Shown one piece after another: positions 32,930 through 40,974 of a DNA stretch of 64,000 nucleotides. Numbering within the stretch: position 1 is the first letter of the stretch; each line of letters opens with the position of its first letter. The translations under genes were made by a program, and so were the position numbers. Below the pieces are notes generated by a model. The model had not been told where the DNA came from, searched no databases, and saw nothing but the letters and a program-made list of their open reading frames with translations. This DNA comes from JANQPD01 sp963715655 (GTDB lineage: Bacteria > Bacteroidota > Bacteroidia > Flavobacteriales > Schleiferiaceae), in NCBI GenBank assembly GCA_963715655.1, contig OY970262.1, positions 3,100,001 through 3,164,000 of the forward strand. The letters are read 5' to 3'.

Positions 32930-33562
32930 ATGAAAAATTCATTACAAAAACTTTTACTTCTTTCGCTTTTCAGCGGATTACTCGTTAGTTGTGCACAACA
33001 ATCTAACCTTGTGCAGCAAGAGGAGCCAACCACCTATAAATACAAAAAAGTGTATATAGGCAACAGAATTGTTTACCGTGAAAACCCTGTGGAAATTGCT
33101 ACAAAGGAAATTACTCCGATAACCAGTGCCAGCAGTTTTACGAATACTTCTGAAGTACGTAAACCCGCAGAAATACAAGCACCGGTAATAAAGAAAGAGG
33201 TTACCAAAACTACCGCCAGCAAAAAAACAAACAAAAATTTATTTGCTGATGCTACTCACAACGGAATGCGCACGACACAAAATTTTTGGTTACAGCAAAA
33301 TCAGTTAGATGATAGAGGGAATAAACAATCACGCACAGGTCAAACGGAATCTGTAAAAGGCGTTTTAGGTATTATTGGGTTTATTTTGGGGCTTATAGGA
33401 ATTTTAGGATTTATCGGTAGTGGTTTTGCCGGAATTGGTATTGGTGCCGCCATACTTGGTATCGTATTCAGTTACTTAGGTCTTGATAGCGAAGTAAGTA
33501 GCCTATCTTACGTAGGTTTAATTTTAAGTATAATTGTATTAGTGCTTTTAATTATTCTTTAA
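32930..33562 (+). CDS. Lipoprotein with a C-terminal Gly-rich membrane region
   Basis: A 210-residue protein. The N-terminus is a lipoprotein signal (LLVSC). Residues 25-120 are polar and probably disordered (KKEVTKTTASKKTNKN). Residues 140-210 form two or three Gly-rich hydrophobic helices (GIIGFILGLIGILGFIG, GIGIGAAILGIVFSYLGL, VGLILSIIVLVLLIIL), as in small membrane proteins of the DUF4190 type. No function is evident. Its stop overlaps the stop of rsmG by 4 bp on the opposite strand, and a terminator hairpin for it appears inside rsmG. Confidence 0.6.
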   Translation: MKNSLQKLLLLSLFSGLLVSCAQQSNLVQQEEPTTYKYKKVYIGNRIVYRENPVEIATKEITPITSASSFTNTSEVRKPAEIQAPVIKKEVTKTTASKKTNKNLFADATHNGMRTTQNFWLQQNQLDDRGNKQSRTGQTESVKGVLGIIGFILGLIGILGFIGSGFAGIGIGAAILGIVFSYLGLDSEVSSLSYVGLILSIIVLVLLIIL

Positions 33563-34188
33563 ACCGGCACGTGCACTACTTTTTTAGTTTGGAAAAATTC
33601 CTCTTTAAAAAAATCTTGCAATTCAAAAATTTGGTAGCGCTTTACATTGATAAATTCATCAGTTATAAAGCCTCCTTTTAAATATAAAATACCGTTTTTA
33701 AGTCCCGCTCTTTGCGGGGCTTTTTTTATTTTACCCTTTGTCCAAGGTAAAAACTTGTCTATGTGGGTCACTGCTCTAGAAACAACAAAGTCAAATTGCC
33801 CGCCTACGTTTTCAGCACGTCCATGCTCGGTAGTAACGTTTTTTAAACCCAAAGCTTCTACCACCGCATGTACTACTTTTATTTTTTTTCCAATGCTATC
33901 CACTAAATGAAAATGCGTTTTTGGAAAAAGAATGGCCAAAGGAATTCCTGGAAAACCACCTCCTGTGCCTATATCTAAAACCTTTGTACCGGGTGCAAAA
34001 TCAGTCACTTTGGCAATACCCAAAGAGTGTAAAACATGGCGTTCATAAAATGCATCCATATCCTTTCTACTAATCACATTTATTTGCTGATTCCATTCTT
34101 TATAAAGCGGTTCTAATTGCGTAAAATGCGCTTTTTGCTGATCACTTAATTCCGTAAAATACTTTTCAATTACTTCCATCATTTCCAT
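33559..34188 (-). CDS. rsmG: 16S rRNA (guanine-527-N7)-methyltransferase
   Basis: A 209-residue SAM-dependent methyltransferase. The SAM site is VLDIGTGGGFPGIPLAILFP; the family motifs HVLHSLGIAKV and FDFVVSRAVTHIDKFLPW (the latter holding the RsmG loop) are intact. It methylates G527 in the 530 loop of 16S rRNA, and its loss is linked to low-level streptomycin resistance. It overlaps the upstream glycosyltransferase gene by 10 bp. A terminator-like hairpin on the opposite strand is embedded at codons around 155-160 (KAPQRAGLKN). Confidence 0.93.
   Translation of the reverse strand: MEMMEVIEKYFTELSDQQKAHFTQLEPLYKEWNQQINVISRKDMDAFYERHVLHSLGIAKVTDFAPGTKVLDIGTGGGFPGIPLAILFPKTHFHLVDSIGKKIKVVHAVVEALGLKNVTTEHGRAENVGGQFDFVVSRAVTHIDKFLPWTKGKIKKAPQRAGLKNGILYLKGGFITDEFINVKRYQIFELQDFFKEEFFQTKKVVHVPV
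33700..33727 (+). terminator. Terminator hairpin embedded within the rsmG coding region
   Basis: On the plus strand, AAGTCCCGC, a 5-nt loop TCTTT and GCGGGGCTT followed by seven T residues form a typical intrinsic terminator (one G-U pair). It lies 138 bp beyond the stop of the convergent lipoprotein gene and would end its transcript inside rsmG. On the minus strand it codes for part of RsmG. Confidence 0.65.
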
Positions 34189-35279
34189 TTAATAGTTGTG
34201 CCTATTGTAATCTTTTTTATATGCAATAGGGTAATAGCACTTAAGCTAATGAGTTCATATATAGGCGTAAGCCAAACACTTTTATTACTTTCAAGTTTTT
34301 TAAATGAGGTAAAAAATGCTGCATATTGCAAACCTATTTTACCAAATAAAACTACTACGGTAATCATTTCATGGCCATAATAAGCAAAAGGTAACAGTGC
34401 GTAAAAAAGCAGTTGGCTAGCTCCTAATCCCGTAAGGGTACTTTTAATTTTACCCGTGTAATGATAGGCGGTACTCAAATGCCTTTGCTTTTGACTAAAC
34501 CAATGCGACCAGCGCTTGGGTGCTTCAGAAAACATAAAACTATCGGGATGTATGGTATAATTAATATTAGCCTGATTTTGAGCAGCCATCACAAACAAAT
34601 CATCATCTCCAGAGGCTATGTGTAAATGTTTATTAAAACCTCCAACCTTTTTATACACGTTTGTGGTATAAGCCATATTTCTGCCCACCGCCATATAAGG
34701 AAGTTTAAACCGGGTAAATGTAAAATATTGCGCAGCCACATTAGCTGTTTCCCAATTGCAAAATGTATTTAAAAAACCTTTTTCATTTTCAATTGGCCCA
34801 TAGCCTAGTAGCACATCACAAGCTTGTAATTTATATGCAACGGTTTGCAACCAAAGTGCGCTTTTTGGGTAACAATCGGCATCTGTAAAAACAAGTTTTT
34901 CGTTTACCGCGTGCTCAATTCCAAACTTTACAGCTCCTTTTTTTCCCTTGCCTTTTTTTTCATTTTCACTTAAATAGAGCACTTTTAAATGAGCATACTG
35001 TTCTTGCAAAGACTTCAAAATCTGGGCGCTATCATCTATGCTGTTGTCGTTTACAAAAATCACCTCAAAACCAGCAGCATATTTTTGTTGTAACACCTTG
35101 GGTAAATAACGCTTTATATTTTCGGCTTCATCTCTACCGCAAATAATTACACTTACCGCAAAATCAGCTTGTTTATTAACTGTTTCTTTTCTGGATAAAG
35201 CGAAAGTGAATAGCACCAATAGGTAATATCCGCCAAGGAAAAAACTGCAGAAAATCCAAATTAAAAACAGTGCGTGCAT
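34179..35279 (-). CDS. Family 2 glycosyltransferase with membrane helices
   Basis: A 366-residue protein. A hydrophobic N-terminal helix (residues 3-25) is followed by a GT-A domain (about 40-250): VSVIICGRDEAENIKRYLPK, FVNDNSIDDSA and the metal-binding FTDADCYP. Residues 285-345 contain three further hydrophobic helices (LLFYALLPFAYYGHEMI, SLSAITLLHIKKI), so the enzyme is membrane-bound and probably adds sugar to a lipid or surface polymer from inside. The sugar and acceptor are not predictable. Its 5' end is divergent from tgt. Confidence 0.82.
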   Translation of the reverse strand: MHALFLIWIFCSFFLGGYYLLVLFTFALSRKETVNKQADFAVSVIICGRDEAENIKRYLPKVLQQKYAAGFEVIFVNDNSIDDSAQILKSLQEQYAHLKVLYLSENEKKGKGKKGAVKFGIEHAVNEKLVFTDADCYPKSALWLQTVAYKLQACDVLLGYGPIENEKGFLNTFCNWETANVAAQYFTFTRFKLPYMAVGRNMAYTTNVYKKVGGFNKHLHIASGDDDLFVMAAQNQANINYTIHPDSFMFSEAPKRWSHWFSQKQRHLSTAYHYTGKIKSTLTGLGASQLLFYALLPFAYYGHEMITVVVLFGKIGLQYAAFFTSFKKLESNKSVWLTPIYELISLSAITLLHIKKITIGTTIKWK

Positions 35280-35317
35280 GTGGCAAAAGTAAACGCTCTG
35301 TTTGTACTAGTAAACCT

Positions 35318-35325
35318 TACTTTTG
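35318..35325 (+). promoter_or_regulatory. -7 box of the tgt gene
   Basis: TACTTTTG matches TAnnTTTG exactly and ends 5 bp before the ATG at 35331, so the leader would be about 2 nt. Confidence 0.45.
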
Positions 35326-35330
35326 CCCTA

Positions 35331-36461
35331 ATGAATTTTACGTTACAGGCCACTGACGCAGCATCAAAAGCGCGTGCAGCACATTTTACCACCGCACATG
35401 GTGCTATTGAAACACCCATTTTTATGCCCGTTGGCACGGTTGGCTCCGTAAAAACCGTGCATCAAAAAGAGTTGGTGGAAGATGTAAAAGCACAAATAAT
35501 ATTAGGCAATACTTACCATTTGTATTTACGCCCCGGCACCGGCATTTTAGAAGGAGCCGGAGGCCTGCATAAATTTATGGGTTGGGACAAACCAATGCTT
35601 ACCGATAGTGGCGGTTATCAAGTGTATAGTTTATCAGCAAATAATAAAATTACCGAAGAAGGTGTTGCGTTTAAATCGCATATTGACGGCTCTAAGCACT
35701 TTTTTAGTCCTGAAAATAGTATGCGTATTCAGCGTAGCATTGGTGCTGATATTATCATGGCTTTTGATGAATGTCCGCCTTACCCAAGTACTTACGAATA
35801 CGCTAAAAACAGTATGCACATGACGCACCGTTGGTTAAAACGGTGTGTAGATTGGTTAAATCAAAATGAACCGAAATACGGATATCCGCAACATTTATTT
35901 CCCATTGTACAAGGTTCTACCTTTAAAGACTTACGCAAAGAATCGGCTGAGACTATTGCTAGCTTTAACTGCGAAGGATACGCTATTGGCGGCCTAAGCG
36001 TAGGCGAACCGCATGAAGATATGTATGCCATGAGTGAATTGGTTTGCAGCTACTTACCTGAAAATAAACCGCGCTACTTAATGGGTGTGGGCACGCCTGC
36101 TAACATTTTAGAAAACATAGCTTTAGGTGTAGATATGTTTGATTGTGTAATGCCCACCCGCAACGGTAGAAACGGCATGTTATTCACCTCTGAGGGAATA
36201 ATAAATATTAAAAATAAAAAGTGGGAAAACGATTATAGCCCACTTGATGCAAACGGCACTAGCTTTGTAGATAGCGCGTACAGCAAAGCTTATTTACGCC
36301 ATCTTTTTGCCGCAAAAGAATATTTGGCACCGCAAATTGCTTCGCTACACAATTTAAGGTTTTATATGTGGTTAGTTGGTGAGGCAAGAACACACATATT
36401 GGAAGGAACATTTACGGCTTGGAAAAATAAAATGATAGTGAAACTACAAACACGTTTGTAA
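35331..36461 (+). CDS. tgt: Queuine/preQ1 tRNA-guanine transglycosylase, zinc cysteines absent
   Basis: A 376-residue Tgt (E. coli Tgt is 375). It exchanges guanine 34 in GUN-anticodon tRNAs for preQ1 on the way to queuosine. Catalytic residues are visible: Asp92 in LTDSGGYQVYS, Asp146 in AFDECPP and the nucleophile Asp271 in FDCVMPTRNGRNG. The region that usually supplies three zinc Cys (a CxCxxC run before the RAYLRHL motif) reads instead SPLDANGTSFVDSAYSKAYL with no Cys at all; the downstream His340 of LHNLRFY remains. I believe this substitution is shared by flavobacterial Tgt proteins. An upstream ATG at 35274 adds a non-homologous leader overlapping the glycosyltransferase start, so 35331 is chosen. 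Confidence 0.93.
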   Translation: MNFTLQATDAASKARAAHFTTAHGAIETPIFMPVGTVGSVKTVHQKELVEDVKAQIILGNTYHLYLRPGTGILEGAGGLHKFMGWDKPMLTDSGGYQVYSLSANNKITEEGVAFKSHIDGSKHFFSPENSMRIQRSIGADIIMAFDECPPYPSTYEYAKNSMHMTHRWLKRCVDWLNQNEPKYGYPQHLFPIVQGSTFKDLRKESAETIASFNCEGYAIGGLSVGEPHEDMYAMSELVCSYLPENKPRYLMGVGTPANILENIALGVDMFDCVMPTRNGRNGMLFTSEGIINIKNKKWENDYSPLDANGTSFVDSAYSKAYLRHLFAAKEYLAPQIASLHNLRFYMWLVGEARTHILEGTFTAWKNKMIVKLQTRL

Positions 36462-36462
36462 T

Positions 36463-37545
36463 TTGATAAAGCTAATTGACCGCTATATTATTAGAAAATT
36501 TTTAGGGACGTTTTTCTTAACGATTGCCCTTATTTTAGCTATTGCGGTGGTGTTTGATATTTCTGAAAAAATTGATGATTTCTTAACCAAAGGCGCTTCG
36601 TTTAAAGAAATAATTTTTGATTATTATCTGAACTTTTTGGTGTTTTATGGCAATCTGTTTTGCTCAATGATTGTGTTTATTGCTACCATTTTTTTTACCA
36701 GCAGAATGGCGGCCAACACTGAGGTAGTGGCCATACTTACCGGTGGCGTAAGCTTTAGGCGCCTTATGTGGCCATATTTTATTTCAGCTACCATAGTGGC
36801 CGGTTTAAGTTTGGTTTTAAGCCACTTTGTTATTCCTAGAACCAACGTAACTATGCTTGATTTTAAGCACACCTACATTGATATGAAACAAAATGAGCGG
36901 TATAAGAATATTCATAGACAAATAGAACCCGGCCATATTGTTTACTTTGAAAATTACAATACGGAACGCTACACCGGCTTTCATTTTTCGTATGAAATTT
37001 TTGATGGACAAAATTTAAAATATAAGCTTAAAGCAGATTTTATAAAATTAGATACTGCAACCGGACTGTGGCGTTTAGATAATTACTACATACGCACCAT
37101 TGATAGCCTTGGCGTTGAAACGTTAAACAGCGGTAGGCGCTTAGACACTAACTTTTCGTTTAATGAAAACGAAATTGTGCCCAAGCTTTACAGCGTAGAA
37201 ATGATGGATACCCCTACCCTTTTGGAGTTTATTGATACCGAAAAGTTACGTGGCTCGGAAAACCTAGCTTATTATGAAATTGAAAAGCACAAACGTACCT
37301 CTTGGCCCATTGCCACCTACGTATTGGTTTTAATTGGTGTAAGCATTAGCAGCAAAAAATCAAGAGGAGGCTTGGGTCTTAATATTGCCTTCGGATTAGC
37401 GGTGTGTGTTACCTACATCTTTTTTATGCAAATTAGTACCACTTTAGCTACCGTGGGTGATTTTTCGCCCGCATTGGCGGTTTGGTTTCCAAATGTAGTA
37501 TTCTCATTTGTAGCCACATATCTCTATTCTATTGCTCCAAAATAG
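36463..37545 (+). CDS. LptF/LptG-family permease (YjgP/YjgQ)
   Basis: A 360-residue inner-membrane protein of the LPS-exporting ABC transporter. Six predicted helices flank a large periplasmic beta-jelly-roll domain (about 135-260); the N-terminal IDRYIIRKFLGTFFLTIALI motif is the family signature. With LptB it pulls LPS from the inner membrane and passes it to LptC/LptA. The family start is a TTG at 36463, 1 nt after the tgt stop, so translation is probably coupled. The companion LptG/LptF is elsewhere. The gene order tgt-lptFG is common in Bacteroidota. Confidence 0.9.
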   Translation: MIKLIDRYIIRKFLGTFFLTIALILAIAVVFDISEKIDDFLTKGASFKEIIFDYYLNFLVFYGNLFCSMIVFIATIFFTSRMAANTEVVAILTGGVSFRRLMWPYFISATIVAGLSLVLSHFVIPRTNVTMLDFKHTYIDMKQNERYKNIHRQIEPGHIVYFENYNTERYTGFHFSYEIFDGQNLKYKLKADFIKLDTATGLWRLDNYYIRTIDSLGVETLNSGRRLDTNFSFNENEIVPKLYSVEMMDTPTLLEFIDTEKLRGSENLAYYEIEKHKRTSWPIATYVLVLIGVSISSKKSRGGLGLNIAFGLAVCVTYIFFMQISTTLATVGDFSPALAVWFPNVVFSFVATYLYSIAPK

Positions 37546-37550
37546 ACACT

Positions 37551-39026
37551 ATGATTCTTGCACCCTTATACTTTTTAGGTTTTGTTTTGGCGCTTATCGC
37601 GATACTTTTTCATATTAAACAAAAAGAAAATTGGGCCTTTAGCTTTTTACTTTTAAGTGTAGCATGCTTCAGTTTTTTAAGCATAAGTCAATATGATTTT
37701 CTTTTACCGTGGGATGAACGCTTTCACGCGTTGGTTGCAAAAAATGCGATGTCAGATCCTTTCCATTTAAAGCTTTATGCTAAACCTATTTTAGACATAG
37801 ATTACGGAGCTTGGTATAAAGCGCATACTTGGCTGCATAAACAACCGCTTTTTACTTGGCAAATGGCTTTGTGCATGCATATTTTTGGAGATAGCGTTTT
37901 GGGTATGCGCATGGCCAGCTTCTTTATGATGTTATTACTGTTTTGCAGTGTCTATTTCGGAAGTAAATTGATTCAAGCTAAAGCAGCCTTTGGTTTAGCT
38001 GCCATTGTAGGGTTTTTACCGGTGCTTTATTACCTAATTAATGGCAAACAGGGTATGGATCATAATGATATTTGCTTTGTAGCTTGGGTAGCTTTTTCCT
38101 TTTGGGGATTTATTAAAATGATGCAAAGTAAAAAACGCAGAGCAGGAATGCTTATGCTAATTATCGGTGTAGCTTGCGCTGTATTAACCAAGTGGCTTGC
38201 CGGTTTATTGGTGTTTGCCGCTTGGGGTTTGCATTTGTTGCATCAAAAAAACTGGAAACCAAAAGAGTGGGGATATTTGTTTTTAGCCTTACTAGGTGTT
38301 GCAGTTCTGGTAGCGCCTTGGCAATTGTATGCTTTCTCAAAATTTCCAGAACTTGCGCATTATGAGTGGACCTATAATAGCAGGCATTTATATGAAGTAA
38401 TTGAAGGACATGATGGCACTTGGTACTATCATTTAACCGTTTGGACTGAAAAACTACTTCCGGTAGCTTTAATGCTTTTCATCAGCACGCTTATACTTTT
38501 AATTTTTCAACGTAAAAACACCCTGTTGTTTGCACTTGTAGGCAGTGCTTTTATTGCTTTGTTATTTTTCTCCTTAGCGCAAACAAAACTTACGGCCTAT
38601 ACTTTCTTAGCCATTTCTCCGGCCTTGTTTTCTGTTGCTGCGGCATTTTCTGAAGCAATTAATTCAAGTAAATTTATAAAGTCTTTTTACTTCCTTTTGC
38701 CCATAATTGCGCTTACCTATTTTACCATAACCTTTGAACCTAAAATTAAAAACGACTACTTTGATGCTTTAAAGAAGGAAATGGTTTTTTATACAACTAT
38801 GAAAACCAAACTCCCTGAAAATGCTGTAATTTTTAACGTGCCGAGTATGCAGCATCCAGAAGCTATGTTTTATACGGACTGCATTGTGTATGATTATTTA
38901 CCTACCCAAGATCTTTTGCTGCAGGCTATCAAAAAAGGTTATAATCCTGTATTTGTAAATACTGATACTACTAAAACACTTGACGCATCTATAGTTGGCT
39001 CCTACCCTGTGTTTAATTTTAAATAG
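37551..39026 (+). CDS. Polytopic glycosyltransferase, family 39/ArnT-like
   Basis: A 491-residue membrane protein with about eleven hydrophobic helices. The first periplasmic loop contains the acidic FLLPWDERFHALVAKNA, the DE motif expected in GT-C enzymes of the PMT/ArnT group, which transfer sugars from polyprenyl-phosphate to lipid or protein on the periplasmic face. The C-terminal 95 residues are soluble (YTTMKTKLPENAVIFNVPS). The ATG at 37551 is 5 nt after the permease stop; upstream extension is non-homologous. Acceptor unknown; the neighbouring LPS gene makes an envelope-glycan role likely. Confidence 0.8.
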   Translation: MILAPLYFLGFVLALIAILFHIKQKENWAFSFLLLSVACFSFLSISQYDFLLPWDERFHALVAKNAMSDPFHLKLYAKPILDIDYGAWYKAHTWLHKQPLFTWQMALCMHIFGDSVLGMRMASFFMMLLLFCSVYFGSKLIQAKAAFGLAAIVGFLPVLYYLINGKQGMDHNDICFVAWVAFSFWGFIKMMQSKKRRAGMLMLIIGVACAVLTKWLAGLLVFAAWGLHLLHQKNWKPKEWGYLFLALLGVAVLVAPWQLYAFSKFPELAHYEWTYNSRHLYEVIEGHDGTWYYHLTVWTEKLLPVALMLFISTLILLIFQRKNTLLFALVGSAFIALLFFSLAQTKLTAYTFLAISPALFSVAAAFSEAINSSKFIKSFYFLLPIIALTYFTITFEPKIKNDYFDALKKEMVFYTTMKTKLPENAVIFNVPSMQHPEAMFYTDCIVYDYLPTQDLLLQAIKKGYNPVFVNTDTTKTLDASIVGSYPVFNFK

Positions 39027-39032
39027 GGTAAA

Positions 39033-39947
39033 ATGCCGTTACCCAATAAACTAACTTCAAACTACTTTTTACGCTTACACATAATTGTTTTCATTTATGG
39101 CTTTACCGCTATTTTAGGAAACCTTATTACCTTAAATGCACTACAACTGGTTTTTCACCGCATGTGGATAGCGGCTGCCGCTATTTTTATTTTCCTACTT
39201 ATTACTAAACGTACTGATTTTAAGTTTGATAAACATGCCGGGCGAATTTTGCTTGCAGGAGTGTTAATTGCTGCGCATTGGATTACTTTTTTTCATTCCA
39301 TTAAAATATCCACGGTAAGTGTAACCTTGGCTTGCGTAAGTACCGGAGCATTTTTTGGCTCACTAATAGAGCCTATTTTTTTTAAACGAAAAATTAAAAA
39401 GCTCGAAATAGTACTTGGGCTAATCGTGATCATAGGTTTATCCATTATTTTCAGATTTGAAGGTGACTACTTTTGGGGAATAATTACCGCCTTGTTAAGC
39501 GCTTTTTTAAGCGCACTATTCTCCGTAATTAATGGGGTATTGGTAAAAGGTAATACGCCCTACCGCATTACTTTTTTAGAAATGGTTGGCGGTTGTATAA
39601 GCATCGGCATATACTTATTACTTACGGGCAAATTTGACAGCAGCCTATTCACTATCAGTAATATAGATTGGCTTTGGCTATTAATTTTAGGTATAATATG
39701 CACCGCATACGCGTTTTTAGAATCCGTAACGCTTATGAAACATATTTCACCTTTCTCACTTTTGTTGGCCATCAATATGGAACCTATTTATGGTATTCTG
39801 CTCGCTTTTGTTTTTTTTAATGAATATGATACAATGACGCCCTACTTTTTTATCGGTGCCGGTATTATCCTTTCCACGGTTTTTATTGATGCTTTTGCAA
39901 GACGAAATCAGCGCAAAGCATTAGCAAAAGCTGATTTAATCAAGTAA
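39033..39947 (+). CDS. EamA/DMT-superfamily transporter
   Basis: A 304-residue inner-membrane protein with ten hydrophobic helices in two EamA repeats (about 15-145 and 160-295). VFIYGFTAILGNLITLNALQ opens the first repeat and AYAFLESVTLMKHISPFSLL is typical of the second. Members export amino acids, nucleobases or sugars; the substrate cannot be predicted. The C-terminus is basic and cytoplasmic. It begins 6 bp after the glycosyltransferase stop. Confidence 0.85.
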   Translation: MPLPNKLTSNYFLRLHIIVFIYGFTAILGNLITLNALQLVFHRMWIAAAAIFIFLLITKRTDFKFDKHAGRILLAGVLIAAHWITFFHSIKISTVSVTLACVSTGAFFGSLIEPIFFKRKIKKLEIVLGLIVIIGLSIIFRFEGDYFWGIITALLSAFLSALFSVINGVLVKGNTPYRITFLEMVGGCISIGIYLLLTGKFDSSLFTISNIDWLWLLILGIICTAYAFLESVTLMKHISPFSLLLAINMEPIYGILLAFVFFNEYDTMTPYFFIGAGIILSTVFIDAFARRNQRKALAKADLIK

Positions 39948-40017
39948 TAGTTGCGCTTAGTCAAAATTTGTATTTTGGCCGCTTACAACATGAATAAACA
40001 TTAAACCCTTCTTATAT

Positions 40018-40971
40018 ATGGATTATCTTGACTTTGAGGAACCTGTAAGAGAACTTAGGGAGCAACTGCAAAAAACCCACAATCTTTCTGAGGAAACTGA
40101 TGTGGATATGGGCAAAACAATTAAGGAAATAGAGAAAAAAATTGTGAATGCTCAAAAGGAAATTGCCAAAAAATTAACGCCTTGGCAACGTGTTCAGCTT
40201 TCCAGGCATCCACAAAGACCTTATACCTTGGCGTACATTCAGGCAATAACTAACGGTAATTTTATTGAATTGCACGGTGACCGTAGCGTAGCAGATGATA
40301 AAGCTATGGTTGGCGGCTGGGGCATGATAGATGGAGAATCTGTGATGTTTATTGGTCAGCAAAAAGGTGTAAATACCAAAATGCGCCAATACAGAAATTT
40401 TGGAATGCCAAACCCCGAAGGCTATCGCAAGGCATTGCGCTTAATGAAAATGGCCGAAAAATTTAAAAAACCGGTGGTTTGTCTTATTGATACACCCGGA
40501 GCATTTCCCGGTTTAGAAGCCGAAGAACGCGGCCAAGGAGAAGCCATTGCGCGAAACCTTTATGAAATGTCAACTTTAGAAGTGCCTATTATTTGTATTA
40601 TTATTGGCGAAGGTGCCTCCGGTGGTGCTTTAGGCATTGGGGTGGGTGATAAAGTTTTGATGTTAGAAAACACTTGGTACTCAGTAATATCACCAGAAAG
40701 TTGCTCATCAATACTTTGGCATAGTTGGGATTATAAAGAAAAAGCAGCCGAAGCATTAAAGCTTACCGCAGAAGATATGCTAAAAAACAAGTTAATTGAT
40801 GGTATTATAAAAGAGCCATTGGGTGGCGCTCATAACAGCCCCGAAACAATTTTTAGCACGGTAAAAGCTGAAATTTTAAGACAAACCGAAAAGCTAAAAG
40901 CTATTAATACCGATAAATTAATTAATGCTCGGATTAATAAGTTTAGTAAAATGGGTTATGTAAAAGGTTAA
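40018..40971 (+). CDS. accA: Acetyl-CoA carboxylase carboxyltransferase subunit alpha
   Basis: A 317-residue AccA. The N-terminal coiled region (LREQLQKTHNLSEET) and the core WQRVQLSRHPQRPYTLAYI, LIDTPGAFPGLEAEERGQ and IGEGASGGALGIGVGDKV are the family signatures; the latter two shape the oxyanion holes. With AccD it transfers carboxyl from biotin on AccB to acetyl-CoA, the first step of fatty-acid synthesis. Monocistronic; its stop is 4 bp from the stop of the convergent endonuclease gene. Confidence 0.96.
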   Translation: MDYLDFEEPVRELREQLQKTHNLSEETDVDMGKTIKEIEKKIVNAQKEIAKKLTPWQRVQLSRHPQRPYTLAYIQAITNGNFIELHGDRSVADDKAMVGGWGMIDGESVMFIGQQKGVNTKMRQYRNFGMPNPEGYRKALRLMKMAEKFKKPVVCLIDTPGAFPGLEAEERGQGEAIARNLYEMSTLEVPIICIIIGEGASGGALGIGVGDKVLMLENTWYSVISPESCSSILWHSWDYKEKAAEALKLTAEDMLKNKLIDGIIKEPLGGAHNSPETIFSTVKAEILRQTEKLKAINTDKLINARINKFSKMGYVKG

Positions 40972-40974
40972 TTA

